Source: Rhodospirillales bacterium URHD0017 (GTDB lineage: Bacteria > Pseudomonadota > Alphaproteobacteria > Reyranellales > Reyranellaceae). Taken from it: DNA of 64,000 nucleotides. A model generated the notes under the pieces. It was not told the origin of the DNA and ran no database searches. It saw only the letters and a list, made by a program, of their open reading frames with translations. The stretch is from positions 124,001 to 188,000 of the forward strand of contig FODP01000008.1 of the NCBI GenBank assembly GCA_900110395.1. Direction: 5' to 3'. Positions 29,839 through 38,770 of this stretch are shown here, piece by piece. Position 1 is the first letter of the stretch; each line of letters begins with the position of its first letter. The position numbers and the translations under genes were made by a program.

Positions 29839-32800
29839 ATGGCAGACGATCGCTCGACGTCTTTTCCTTTTGCCGGGCTGGCGGTCGTAGCGTTGTTTCT
29901 GACCACCACGTTTCTCGGCCCACAGGGTTTCGAGCTCCTGCGCCAGGCCGAGAACGACGTGGCCAAGCGTCCGCATCGCGTTGAGCCGCCGGTCGAGGCT
30001 CGCTTGTGGGAAGACCCGTTGACGGCCCTGGCGCGCTACCGCGAACGCTGCGCCGAGGGCGGATCGGCTGCCGCGCAGCGCAGCAGCCCTGGCTGTCGAC
30101 CGCCATCGGACGCCAACGGCCTCAAGGAGCTCTTCGGGGAGAATCCGAAAGGCCTGACCGTCATCGCCGCCATGCTGCCCGGCGCCGCCCTGGTCGGTGC
30201 TGAGGAGACGCGGCGGCGTACGCGTTATGCCGTGCTCGCCGGCCTGAATGCCGAAGGCTACGTCCCCGATGACAGCGAGCACATGCGTCTGATGCGCGTG
30301 CGGCGCTGTGAAAAGTTCACCGATTGCGGTGAGAAGGAGGGTGTCGGATCGTTCGTCTTGGGCAGCCGCCCGGGGGCATGGATGGACCTGCGCGCCGCAC
30401 CGCTGCCAAAGGCGATCAGCGCCGCACTGGAGAAATTCAAGAAGCCGGAGATCACCACGATCGACCTGGTGTTCGAGACATTGGCGTCGCGCGCGGGGGC
30501 CGCAGGCGACCAGCGCCGGAACGTCGCGGTGCTGTGGATCGACGACACAGCCGTCGGCCGGCGCTGGCTGAGCACGCTCGCCATGCTGCTCGCGGACGTG
30601 AGCCCCGGTGGTGACGGCGTGCGATTGCGTATTCTCGGTCCCAACGGATCCGACGCGATCGTCGCCGCCTTGGACGACGACCTGGGCGACCTGCAAAACG
30701 AAGCCGAAAACCTCAAGGCGGCGGGGGCGCGGCGCAACTTCCAGCGAAATTGGCAGACGCTCGCCAAACTGCGTCTGGTCAGCGCCGAGTCGACGGCATC
30801 GGCCGAACAGCTGCGTAGGGAAGCGAGGCTGTCTGCCTGTCCTGCCGCCAAGCCGGGCGAAGATGAAGACTGCATAGCAGAAGCGTTTCGGAGTCGGCTG
30901 AGCAGCGTTCGCGGCACGCTCGAGAGCCGGCGTGATGCAAGACAGGGCATTTCGGCCGTGCAGCAGGTGCCTTTCTTCATTCGGACGGTAGCCCCCGATA
31001 ACTTGCTGATCGATCTGCTGGTGGCCGAACTGTGCGCGCGTGGCTTCCCTGAGAATCCGAGCGAACGCGTTGTGCTGTTCGGTGAATGGGACTCCATCTA
31101 TTCCCGGACCTTTGAGCAGGCGCTCCATGGCCAGCCGAGGGAAAGCTGCCGAGGCAAACACATCAAAGTAGAGTTCTATCCCTACCTGCGCGGTCTGGAC
31201 GGAGCGGGCCTCGACGGCGCGTCGAAGCAGGTGCGGCTGGTGAGGGCGGGCGACAAGCCAGCCAGCGAGCGCAAGGACTCGCAGATCGAATGGCCCGAGG
31301 GCCGCGACCAACGCGACTATGTGCGTCGTATCGTCCAGGAGATCTCGAACCGGGCCATCGCGCAGGAGTACGCAACCGAAGTGAAAGCTGTCGGGATGAT
31401 CGGTCGAGACGTGCACGACAAGCTCGTGCTGGCCCAGGCGCTACGCGCCGCCTTTCCGGACCGGGTACTGTTCACGACCGACCTCGACGCGCGCCTGCTG
31501 CATCCCGACGTCACCGGATACACCCGCAACATCATCGTGGCATCGAGCTTGCCACTGACGTTGCGCAAGGAGCTTCAGGGCGGCATTCCGCCGTTTCGCG
31601 ACTCCTACCAGACGGCGACGTTCCTCGGGGCACGCTATGCCGCTGCGGACGACGGCAAGCGAGACGAAAGGCTTGTCGCGATCAAGGCCGAACTGGCGAA
31701 GCCCAGGTTGTTCGAGATCGGCCTGCGCGACAAGGTCGAGCTTGGCACCAAGGTTTCACGCAAGCCCGAAGACGAGCGGCGCGTGACCTACGCGGTGCTG
31801 GTGGCGGTCGTCCTGCTGGGCCTCGCCGGGCTGGTCACCTTCACGCGCTTCGTGCCGGCCATGTCGGTGGCCCGGCTCTGGCTGTTCAAGAACAAGCCTG
31901 CCGAAGCCCACTTCGACACGGCGAGCAAGGTCGTCTCGGGGCTCGAGGCGGCGGCGTTCGGCTTCGCGGTGGGGATCGTGATCGAGCTCTGCGCACCGGG
32001 CAGCACCGGCTTTGGCGGTGCGTTCCTGCTTGGCACGACGACCGCGGCTTTTTTCTGGGCCTTCCTGTATCCCGGCTTACGGGCGTTGCCCGCGAGCAAG
32101 ACCGGCGGCGGTCCGTTGTGGCTGTCGCGTTGGCTGAGATTTGGCCTGCGCGTGGCGTTCTTCGCCTGGCTTGCCTGGAGCCTGGTGGAGATGTGGCAAG
32201 CAACCCCGACCGAAGATCTGCGCGAGCCTTTCGCTCCCTTGAGTGGTGTCAGCTCGTGGCCGGGACAGCTGGTGCGGACGCTGATGATCGTGCTGTTCGC
32301 CTGCTTCCTGGACTACACCTGGTGCCGCAGCGTCGACGATTGCCGTCGGATCGACCGCGAATATTTTGGCGCCAGGGATCCGTTGCCCGTTCCGCCGCCA
32401 ACGCAAGGCTGGTGGCAGCGCAGGCTGACGGCGTGGCGCAACAGGTGGTTACGGCTCAGGCGCCTGATGCGGCTTCTCCTGCTCGATGCGTGGCGCTACG
32501 CGTACGTCAGGGTGTGGCGTTTCTTCAGGAGCTTCGGCAATGCGACGATCTGGCTTTGGCGGCCGGCGGTCGTGCGGTCCGACGGCAGCATCGATGGTGC
32601 GCGGCTGTGGCGTGAATACCGCAAACGCCTGCGCAATTGGCCGCGCTTCGGGCGGATGGTGTTCTGGTGGATCGTTGCAGCGTTGTTCCTCGGCTTCAGC
32701 AATCACCTCGCGGGAACCACGCTCCCGGAAGTTCCTGCCCGCGGCTTCGGCGACCGAGAGCTGTTTCGCTCCACCCTTGTCCTCAGCAACATCCTCTTGA

Positions 32801-33486
32801 TCGTCCTGTTCGTGCTCGTCGGTGACGCCACGATCCTGACCTGGCGAGTCATCAGCGCAATGAAAGAGGGCCGCACCACCTACCCGCAGGCGACAGTGGA
32901 GCGCTTTGCCGCCGAGCTGGGACCGGAATTGCGACACCCGGCTGCCGTGCCGGTCGCCGCCCGGATCGCCGACCGTCACGGCTATGGGCCTGTGCTCGCA
33001 CCACCTGGACGCCCGGGTCGCAATTCGCTGCTCGATGACTGGATCGATGCGCGGCTGATCGCCGAGCACACCGCCGCGATCGGTCCCTTGATCGTCTTTC
33101 CTTTCATCCTGCTGGCGCTTGGCGTCGTCGGGCGAAGCCAGCTTTTCGACAATTGGGCGATCGGCAACGATCAGCTCGTCGTTCTCATCTTTTATGTGCT
33201 GTGGGCGATTGCCATGGCCGCCATGCTGAATATCGGGGCGGAGATGACACGGCGGAAGGCACTCACCGGGATGGAAGCCGACCTTCTGTGGCTGAAGGGC
33301 GCAGGGCCCGACTATGCCAAGTTGGCGGAGCGCTTCCCGGACCTGATCGCGCAGGTCCGCAATCTTCGGCAAGGCGCCTTCGCGCCGTTCTTCGAGCAGC
33401 CGCTGGTGCAGGCGATACTGGTGCCCCTGGGTGGTGCGGGCGGCGTGCAACTCGTCGAATACTTGATGTTCGCGCGGGCTCAGTAG
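29839..33486 (+). CDS. Very large membrane protein of unknown function with a receptor-like N-terminal domain
   Basis: 1215 residues. One helix at about 9-31, then a soluble domain of about 600 residues, then eight or so helices: near 650-672, 707-725, 730-748, 768-787, 810-828, 939-959, 975-1000, 1079-1098 and 1110-1133. The soluble part has repeated Rossmann-like segments (VIAAMLPGAALVGAEETRRR; VAVLWIDDTAVGRRWLSTLA) and ends with KLVLAQALRAAFPDRVLFTT, DLDARLLHP, SSLPLTLRKELQ and IPPFRDSYQTATFLGARYA. That layout resembles bilobed periplasmic-binding or ANF-receptor folds. Between helices at 830 and 939 is an Arg/Trp-rich cytoplasmic stretch (RNRWLRLRRLMRLLLLDAWR). No catalytic motif is visible. 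AGGGGG precedes the ATG. It stands alone; neighbours give no clue. Confidence 0.8.
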   Translation: MADDRSTSFPFAGLAVVALFLTTTFLGPQGFELLRQAENDVAKRPHRVEPPVEARLWEDPLTALARYRERCAEGGSAAAQRSSPGCRPPSDANGLKELFGENPKGLTVIAAMLPGAALVGAEETRRRTRYAVLAGLNAEGYVPDDSEHMRLMRVRRCEKFTDCGEKEGVGSFVLGSRPGAWMDLRAAPLPKAISAALEKFKKPEITTIDLVFETLASRAGAAGDQRRNVAVLWIDDTAVGRRWLSTLAMLLADVSPGGDGVRLRILGPNGSDAIVAALDDDLGDLQNEAENLKAAGARRNFQRNWQTLAKLRLVSAESTASAEQLRREARLSACPAAKPGEDEDCIAEAFRSRLSSVRGTLESRRDARQGISAVQQVPFFIRTVAPDNLLIDLLVAELCARGFPENPSERVVLFGEWDSIYSRTFEQALHGQPRESCRGKHIKVEFYPYLRGLDGAGLDGASKQVRLVRAGDKPASERKDSQIEWPEGRDQRDYVRRIVQEISNRAIAQEYATEVKAVGMIGRDVHDKLVLAQALRAAFPDRVLFTTDLDARLLHPDVTGYTRNIIVASSLPLTLRKELQGGIPPFRDSYQTATFLGARYAAADDGKRDERLVAIKAELAKPRLFEIGLRDKVELGTKVSRKPEDERRVTYAVLVAVVLLGLAGLVTFTRFVPAMSVARLWLFKNKPAEAHFDTASKVVSGLEAAAFGFAVGIVIELCAPGSTGFGGAFLLGTTTAAFFWAFLYPGLRALPASKTGGGPLWLSRWLRFGLRVAFFAWLAWSLVEMWQATPTEDLREPFAPLSGVSSWPGQLVRTLMIVLFACFLDYTWCRSVDDCRRIDREYFGARDPLPVPPPTQGWWQRRLTAWRNRWLRLRRLMRLLLLDAWRYAYVRVWRFFRSFGNATIWLWRPAVVRSDGSIDGARLWREYRKRLRNWPRFGRMVFWWIVAALFLGFSNHLAGTTLPEVPARGFGDRELFRSTLVLSNILLIVLFVLVGDATILTWRVISAMKEGRTTYPQATVERFAAELGPELRHPAAVPVAARIADRHGYGPVLAPPGRPGRNSLLDDWIDARLIAEHTAAIGPLIVFPFILLALGVVGRSQLFDNWAIGNDQLVVLIFYVLWAIAMAAMLNIGAEMTRRKALTGMEADLLWLKGAGPDYAKLAERFPDLIAQVRNLRQGAFAPFFEQPLVQAILVPLGGAGGVQLVEYLMFARAQ

Positions 33487-33508
33487 GCTCCGGCGCTGCG
33501 GTTTTTTG

Positions 33509-33551
33509 CCATCCTTCGAGACGCGCGCTTCGCGCGCTCCTCAGGATGAGG
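33509..33551. repeat. Single copy of the CCATCCTTCGAGACGC...CTCAGGATGAGG element
   Basis: Matches the right arm of the inverted repeat at 1691-1791, including CCATCCTTCGAGACGC and GCTCCTCAGGATGAGG, with an internal GCGCGC-TTC-GCGCGC hairpin. It ends 19 bases before livG. Confidence 0.85.
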
Positions 33552-33569
33552 TATGTGCCTTGTCGAACG

Positions 33570-34343
33570 ATGACTCCAGTGCCTCTTCTCCAACTCAAGA
33601 ACCTGCGTCGCGCCTTCTACGGCCTCGACGTTTTGCGCGGCGTCGATCTGGCTGTGTCGGCGGGCGGCATCACCGGGCTTATCGGGCCCAACGGGGCGGG
33701 GAAGACGACATTGTTCAACGTCGTCTCGGGGCTGGTGCCTCCCGACGCCGGCTCGATCCGCTTCGATGGCGAGGAAGTCGCGGGCTGGGCGCCCGATGCG
33801 ATCAGCCGCCGAGGCCTGGTGCGCACCTTCCAGGTGGCGCGCGGCTTTCCCAAGCTCTCGGTGTTCCAGCATCTGATGCTCTACGGTCGCGATCAGCCGG
33901 GCGAGAGCCTGTGGCAGGCGATCGTCGGCACCAAGGCGGTGCGCGAGCGCGAGGCGGCGCTGGCCGAGCGGGCCTGGGAGACGGCACGCTTCCTGAAGCT
34001 CGATCACCTGATCGACAATCCCGCAACGGCCCTGTCGGGCGGCCAGAAGAAGCTTCTGGAAATCGGCCGCGCGCTGATGGCTGAGCCGCGGCTGGTCCTG
34101 CTCGACGAGCCGACGGCCGGCGTCAACCCGACCCTGCAGAACGAGATCGGCGAGCGGCTGCTGGAACTGCCCAAGCGCGGCATCACCGTGCTGCTGATCG
34201 AGCACGACATGGGCTTCATCGCCCGTCTGTGCAATCCGGTGATCGTCATGGCGGAAGGCCAGGTGCTGACCCAGGGCACCTTCGACGAGGTGCGCACCGA
34301 CCATCGCGTGCGTGAGGCCTATCTCGGAAGGCGAGCAGCGTGA
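33570..34343 (+). CDS. livG: Branched-chain amino acid type ABC transporter ATP-binding protein LivG
   Basis: 257 residues. Energises uptake of branched-chain amino acids or related compounds. LRGVDLAVSAGGITGLIGPN leads into the Walker A GPNGAGKTT; the signature is LSGGQKKLLEIGRAL; Walker B is LVLLDEPTAGVNP and the switch His lies in VLLIEHDMGF. The segment VRTFQVARGFPKLSVFQHLM is typical of LivG rather than LivF. The start is ATG at 33570, where homology begins; the open frame upstream overlaps the repeat and is not used. First gene of a seven-gene run. Confidence 0.93.
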   Translation: MTPVPLLQLKNLRRAFYGLDVLRGVDLAVSAGGITGLIGPNGAGKTTLFNVVSGLVPPDAGSIRFDGEEVAGWAPDAISRRGLVRTFQVARGFPKLSVFQHLMLYGRDQPGESLWQAIVGTKAVREREAALAERAWETARFLKLDHLIDNPATALSGGQKKLLEIGRALMAEPRLVLLDEPTAGVNPTLQNEIGERLLELPKRGITVLLIEHDMGFIARLCNPVIVMAEGQVLTQGTFDEVRTDHRVREAYLGRRAA

Positions 34344-34353
34344 GAGTGGCCGC

Positions 34354-35124
34354 ATGAGCCTGCTGCAGATCACCGGTCTGCGCGGCGGCTATGCCGCGGC
34401 CGACGAGATCGTGAAGGGCGCCGACCTCAAGGTCGAGGCCGGCGAGATCGTCGCCCTGATCGGCCCTAACGGTGCGGGCAAGTCGACACTGCTGAAACTG
34501 ATCGCCGGCTTGCTGCGGCCGAGCGGTGGCAGCGTGCGCTTCAAGGAGCACGAGATCACGGGCCTCGGCGCGCCGGCGATCAGCCGGCAGGGCCTGTCCT
34601 TCGTGCCGCAGGAACGCAACGTGTTCGGCACCATGAGCGTGGCCGAGAACCTCGAGATGGGCGGCTTCATCGACGGCGCGCATGCCAGGAAGCGCATGGC
34701 CGAGCTCTATGAGCGCTTCCCCATGCTGGGCGAGAAGCGCCGCGCGGCGGCGCGCACTTTGAGCGGCGGCCAGCGCCAGATCCTGGCCATGGCGATTGCG
34801 CTGATGAACGCGCCCGACCTCTTGCTGCTCGACGAGCCGACGGCGGGCTTGAGCCCGCGTGCTGCCGAGGAACTGTTCGGCACCATTCTTGCCCTGAACA
34901 AATCGGGCGTGGCCATCCTGATGGTCGAGCAGAACGCGCTCGAGGCGCTGTCGGTGTCGGCACGCGCCTACGTGCTGGTGCAGGGCCGGCCGGAACACGA
35001 AGGCAAGGCCGCCGACCTGGCCGACGATCCGACGGTCCGCGATCTCTTTCTCGGCGGCAAGGCAGGGCCTATGCTCGGCGCCAACGGGGATACTTCGAAC
35101 AAGGGAACGGGAGACTTCACATGA
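34354..35124 (+). CDS. livF: Branched-chain amino acid type ABC transporter ATP-binding protein LivF
   Basis: 256 residues. Walker A GPNGAGKST, signature LSGGQRQILAMAIAL, Walker B LLLLDEPTAGLSP, switch region ILMVEQNALEALSVSARAYV. QGLSFVPQERNVFGTMSVAENLEMG contains the LivF-type VPQ.RNVF.TMSV loop. The second ATPase of the transporter pairs with LivG. It begins ten bases after livG ends, and its stop overlaps the binding-protein start (ATGA). The tail after residue 235 (KAGPMLGANGDTSNKG) is longer than usual. Confidence 0.93.
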   Translation: MSLLQITGLRGGYAAADEIVKGADLKVEAGEIVALIGPNGAGKSTLLKLIAGLLRPSGGSVRFKEHEITGLGAPAISRQGLSFVPQERNVFGTMSVAENLEMGGFIDGAHARKRMAELYERFPMLGEKRRAAARTLSGGQRQILAMAIALMNAPDLLLLDEPTAGLSPRAAEELFGTILALNKSGVAILMVEQNALEALSVSARAYVLVQGRPEHEGKAADLADDPTVRDLFLGGKAGPMLGANGDTSNKGTGDFT

Positions 35125-36317
35125 CTACCATCCGCATCGGCCGCCGCGCCGCGTTGGCCGCGGGCGTTGCCGCGCTGGCAAGCCCCGCCGTCGTGCGCGC
35201 GCAGGCCGATCCCATCAAGCTCGCCACCCTGACGCCGCTCACGGGCGCGGGCGGCCCCTACGGTCCGGTGATGGCCAAAGCCGCCGCGTCGGTGGTCGAG
35301 GAGGTCAACAAGGCGGGTGGCGTTTTGGGCCGCCGCGTCGTGCTGGTGAGTGAAGACGACCAGACCAATCCCGAGGCCGCGGTGCGCGCCGCGCGCAAGC
35401 TGATAGACGTCGACAAGGTCTCGGCGATCATGGGCACCTGGGCCTCGTCGGTGACCACGGCGGTGGCGCCGCTCTGCTGGGAAAGCAAGACCTTCCTTTG
35501 CACCGTGTCCGGCGCGGATTCGATCACGCTGCTGCCGCACCAGGGCTTTCTCATCCGCACCCAGCCCAATTCCAAGCTGCAGGTGACGCGGGTCGGCGAA
35601 TTCATCCTGTCGTTGGGGGCCAAGAAGGCCTTCACCATGATCCCGCAGACGCCGTTCACCCAGTCGACCTTCGACATCCTGAACCAGGTCCTGCCCAAGG
35701 GCGGCTGCACCCATCAGAGCCTGATCTACGACGACAAGAAGACGACCTACCGGACCGAGGTCGACCAGGCGCTGCGAACCAGCCCCGACGTCATCCTGGC
35801 CAACGGCTACACGCCCGACACGGTGGTGCTGCTGAAGGACCTTTATCGCGCGGGCTTCAAGGGCAAGGTCTTGGGCTTTGCCTACTCGATCAACCAGAAG
35901 CTCGTCGACCAGGTCGGCCAGCCCGAGGTGGTCGAAGGCGTCTACACCTTCGCGCCGTCGCCGGCCGAGGGCAGCTCGGCCTTCGAGAAAGCGAAAGCGG
36001 CTTCGGGTTCGGCCAATCCTGATCCCTACACCTGCCAAGTCTACGACCACATCAACCTGGTGCTGATGGCGATGGCCAACGGCAAGGCTGCGACCGGCGA
36101 AGCGATCAAGGAGAACATTCGCAAGGCCACGGTCTCCGGCGGCAAGATCGTCGACAACGCCGTCGACGGCATCAAGGAGATCATGGCCGGCGGCAAGGTC
36201 GACTATGCCGGCGCGTCGGGCCCGTGCGACTTCGACGAGAAGGGCGACATCCTCGACTGTAAGTTCCGCTACGACCAGATCAAGGCCGGCAAGTTCACGC
36301 TGGTGAAGATTGCTTGA
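35121..36317 (+). CDS. ABC transporter substrate-binding protein (LivK type)
   Basis: 398 residues, periplasmic. N-terminal TIRIGRRAALAAGVAALASP and AVVRAQA form an export signal with a twin-arginine-like RR, cleaved after RAQA. The bilobed binding fold shows PIKLATLTPLTGAGGPYGPV, VLGRRVVLVSEDDQTNPEAA, VSAIMGTWASSVTTAVAPLC and PDVILANGYTPDTVVLLKDL. The ligand is a branched-chain amino acid, amide or aromatic acid; the sequence alone does not decide. Overlaps livF by four bases. Unlike most liv operons it lies between the ATPase and permease genes. Confidence 0.92.
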   Translation: MTTIRIGRRAALAAGVAALASPAVVRAQADPIKLATLTPLTGAGGPYGPVMAKAAASVVEEVNKAGGVLGRRVVLVSEDDQTNPEAAVRAARKLIDVDKVSAIMGTWASSVTTAVAPLCWESKTFLCTVSGADSITLLPHQGFLIRTQPNSKLQVTRVGEFILSLGAKKAFTMIPQTPFTQSTFDILNQVLPKGGCTHQSLIYDDKKTTYRTEVDQALRTSPDVILANGYTPDTVVLLKDLYRAGFKGKVLGFAYSINQKLVDQVGQPEVVEGVYTFAPSPAEGSSAFEKAKAASGSANPDPYTCQVYDHINLVLMAMANGKAATGEAIKENIRKATVSGGKIVDNAVDGIKEIMAGGKVDYAGASGPCDFDEKGDILDCKFRYDQIKAGKFTLVKIA

Positions 36318-36389
36318 GCGGAGCGCGGACCTCCAGGTCCGCATCATGAATCATGAGCCCATGAGCGGACCTGGAGGTCCGCGCTCCGC
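36318..36389. repeat. Perfect 25-base inverted repeat touching the livH start codon
   Basis: Left arm 36318-36342 and right arm 36365-36389 are exact complements with a 22-base loop. Each arm contains a smaller palindrome, GGACCT-CC-AGGTCC. The right arm ends one base before the livH ATG at 36390, so no ribosome site other than the arm itself precedes livH. It shares its nested layout with the repeats at 40542-40624 and 52121-52190. Confidence 0.95.
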
Positions 36390-37247
36390 ATGATCATCCT
36401 TCAAGCCCTCGTTAACGGCATCGTGTCGGGCACGCTTCTCGCCGTGCCCGCCATCGGCTTCACGGCGATGTTCGCCGTGCTGCGCTTCCCCAACTTCTCG
36501 GTGTCGGGCGTGGCGACGCTCGGCGCCTTCGCGGGCTATCTCGCCTATGGCGCCGGCTTGCAGATGGCAGGCTCGCTTGCCGCGGCCTTCGCCGTCGCGG
36601 GCATTGCCGGCCTCGCCTTCGACAAGGTGGCACACCTGCCGTTGATCAAGCAGGGCGCGTTGCCGGCCGCGATCGCCTCGATCGCCACCGGGCTGATCCT
36701 GGAGAACGTCGTGCGGCTGGGCTTCGGCAACGAGCCGCGCGGCTACGACCGGCCGATCGCGCGCGACGTCTTCATCGGCGACATCCGCGTCAGCCCCCAG
36801 CAGGTCGAGACGATGGGTCTGGCGCTGCTGCTGATGCTGCTGGTGTTCACCGCGCTTGCCTTCACCCGCATCGGCAAGGCCATGCGCGCCTCGGCCGACA
36901 ATCCCGAACTGGCGGCGCTGAAAGGCATCCGGCCCGAGCGCATCGCCATGCTGGCGAGCTTCGTCGGCATGGGCCTGGTCGGCGTCGGCGGCATGCTGCT
37001 GGGGCTCGACAGCTCGATCGATCCGCTGACCGGCACGCGCATCCTGTTGTCGCTGTTCGCCGCCGCCGTGCTGGGCGGGCTGGGCAGCGTGCCCGGCGCC
37101 GTGCTCGGCGCCTTCCTGATCGGCATGGCCGAGGAGTTGTCGGTGCTGGTCGTGGGCTCGCAGTATCGCGCCGCCGTGGGCTTCGTTGCCATCCTCCTGG
37201 TGCTGACCTTGCGGCCGCGTGGCCTGTTGGGGGAGAGGGCGTATTGA
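36390..37247 (+). CDS. livH: Branched-chain amino acid type ABC transporter permease LivH
   Basis: 285 residues, inner membrane, eight or so helices. Opens IILQALVNGIVSGTLLAVPA, with FRFPNFSVSGVATLGAFAGY-like segment (read as LRFPNFSVSGVATLGAFAGY), then ALAFTRIGKAMRASADNPEL and GLGSVPGAVLGAFLIGMAEE, which contains the cytoplasmic coupling region. Ends RPRGLLGERAY as LivH proteins do. The start ATG directly follows the inverted repeat and has no Shine-Dalgarno sequence outside it, so translation may depend on the hairpin state. Followed by another repeat before livM. Confidence 0.92.
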   Translation: MIILQALVNGIVSGTLLAVPAIGFTAMFAVLRFPNFSVSGVATLGAFAGYLAYGAGLQMAGSLAAAFAVAGIAGLAFDKVAHLPLIKQGALPAAIASIATGLILENVVRLGFGNEPRGYDRPIARDVFIGDIRVSPQQVETMGLALLLMLLVFTALAFTRIGKAMRASADNPELAALKGIRPERIAMLASFVGMGLVGVGGMLLGLDSSIDPLTGTRILLSLFAAAVLGGLGSVPGAVLGAFLIGMAEELSVLVVGSQYRAAVGFVAILLVLTLRPRGLLGERAY

Positions 37248-37255
37248 TGAACGCA

Positions 37256-37330
37256 CGCTGTCATCCCGAGCGTAGCGAGGGACCTTTCCCGCTGCATCAA
37301 AGGCCCCTCGCTACGCTCGGGGTGACAGCG
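37256..37330. repeat. Intergenic inverted repeat, CTGTCATCCCGAG family, between livH and livM
   Basis: Arms CGCTGTCATCCCGAGCGTAG at 37256-37275 and their complement at 37311-37330 (one mismatch), enclosing GGACCTTTCCCGCTGCATCA. Same family as 14563-14636 and 50101-50220. It lies inside the operon, nine bases after the livH stop. Confidence 0.92.
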
Positions 37331-37344
37331 GGTGTGTGGCCGCC

Positions 37345-38247
37345 ATGCTGAGTTACCTTCTCTTCATCGCCACCATCGGCGGCATCTACGGCCTGCTGGC
37401 GCTCAGCCTCAATCTCATCTGGGGCGGCGTCGGCATGGTCAATCTCGGCCTGGCCGGCTTCTTCGCCGTCGGCGCCTACGCCTCGGCGCTGCTGACGACC
37501 ATCGGTCACGCGCCGATCCCCGCGGGCTGGCTGATGGCCCTGGTCGCCGGCGGCTTCGCCGGCCTGGTGGTCACGCTGTCGACGACGCGGCTGCGCGAGG
37601 ACTATCTCGCCATCGTCACACTTGGATTCGCCGAAGCGGTGCGGCTCATCGCCTCCAACGAGATCTGGCTGACCCGCGGCACCGACGGCATCTCCGGTAT
37701 CCCGGGACCGTGGAAGAGGGCGCTCGGTCCCGACTTCAACGCCGTCTATTTCCTGATCGTGGTCCTGGCGCTGCTGGTCGTGTTCTTCCTCATGCGCCGC
37801 ATCGATCGCTCGCCCTACGGGCGCGCGCTGCGCGCCATCCGCGAGGATGCGCAGGTGGCGCAGGTCGCCGGCAAGCCGGTGCTGCGCTTCAAGACCGAGG
37901 CCTTCGTGCTGTCGGCCGCGATCGCCGGCCTGGCCGGCGCGCTCTACGGCCACTTCACGTCGTACATCGCGCCCGACATGTTCCTGCCGCTGATCACCGT
38001 CTACATCTTCCTGGCCGTCGCCTCGGGCGGCACGGGGCGGCCGGCCGGCGCCCTGGTCGGCGCCTACATGGTCATGACGTTGCTCGAATCCTCGCGCTTC
38101 TTCGTCGAATGGATCCCGGGCGTCACCGCCGTGCAACGCGCCGCGCTCAAGGAACTCTTGATCGCCGTCGCCCTTATCGTGGTGCTGAGGCTGAAGCCGT
38201 CGGGCATCCTGCCCGAACGCATGCCGCCGGCGCCGCGACCTTCATAG
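37345..38247 (+). CDS. livM: Branched-chain amino acid type ABC transporter permease LivM
   Basis: 300 residues, inner membrane. YGLLALSLNLIWGGVGMVNL and GLAGFFAVGAYASALLTTIG open the protein; ITLGF-type segment is AIVTLGFAEAVRLIASNEIW; LTRGTDGISGIPGP is a LivM hallmark; RSPYGRALRAIREDAQVAQV and VLSAAIAGLAGALYGHFTSY contain the coupling loop; it ends LRLKPSGILPER. The ATG at 37345 is preferred; a GTG three codons earlier is open. Second permease of the heterodimer. Confidence 0.93.
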   Translation: MLSYLLFIATIGGIYGLLALSLNLIWGGVGMVNLGLAGFFAVGAYASALLTTIGHAPIPAGWLMALVAGGFAGLVVTLSTTRLREDYLAIVTLGFAEAVRLIASNEIWLTRGTDGISGIPGPWKRALGPDFNAVYFLIVVLALLVVFFLMRRIDRSPYGRALRAIREDAQVAQVAGKPVLRFKTEAFVLSAAIAGLAGALYGHFTSYIAPDMFLPLITVYIFLAVASGGTGRPAGALVGAYMVMTLLESSRFFVEWIPGVTAVQRAALKELLIAVALIVVLRLKPSGILPERMPPAPRPS

Positions 38248-38257
38248 GAGCAGTCTG

Positions 38258-38758
38258 ATGACACCGTTCGATTCCTGCCTGGCGGCGCTGAAGCAACCGG
38301 GTCCGCCCGAGGCCCTGTTCAAGGCGGTCGACAAGGCGCTGGCCGAGGTGGTCGGCCACAAGCTGTTCACGCTGCTCTACGTGGCGCCCGATGGAAAGCG
38401 GGTGAAGCGGCTCTACACCAACATGCCCAAGGAATATCCCGTCGGCGGCTACAAGCCGGTGACCGAGAGCGACTGGCACAAGCTGGTGATCGGCAAGCGA
38501 CAGGCGTGGGTCGGCTACGACTACGACGACGTCAAATGGGCGTTCTTCGATCACGACCTGATCCGCTCGCTGGGCTGCGAATCGGCGATCAACCAGCCGG
38601 TGGTTTATGCAGGCCGCGTGCTCGGCACCATGAACCTGCTCGACGCCAAGGGGCACTACAAGGAAAGCGATCCGGCGAAGCTTGAGCCGTTCGCCGCCCT
38701 GATGATCGGCCCCTTCCTTGACGCCATCGCCGCCGATCCCGATATCGCGAAGAAGTAA
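38258..38758 (+). CDS. GAF-domain protein
   Basis: 166 residues made almost entirely of one GAF-like domain: LFKAVDKALAEVVGHKLFTL, LYVAPDGKRVKRLYTNMPKE, then LIRSLGCESAINQPVVYAGR and VLGTMNLLDAKGHYKE, the last two being the typical closing strands (SxxxxPVxxxGxVLGTMNLLD). GAF modules bind small ligands. There is no attached effector domain. AGGAG precedes the ATG and the gene sits ten bases after livM, so it belongs to the transporter operon and may sense the imported compound; this is inference from position. Confidence 0.85.
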   Translation: MTPFDSCLAALKQPGPPEALFKAVDKALAEVVGHKLFTLLYVAPDGKRVKRLYTNMPKEYPVGGYKPVTESDWHKLVIGKRQAWVGYDYDDVKWAFFDHDLIRSLGCESAINQPVVYAGRVLGTMNLLDAKGHYKESDPAKLEPFAALMIGPFLDAIAADPDIAKK

Positions 38759-38770
38759 GGAGCAAAGTCG

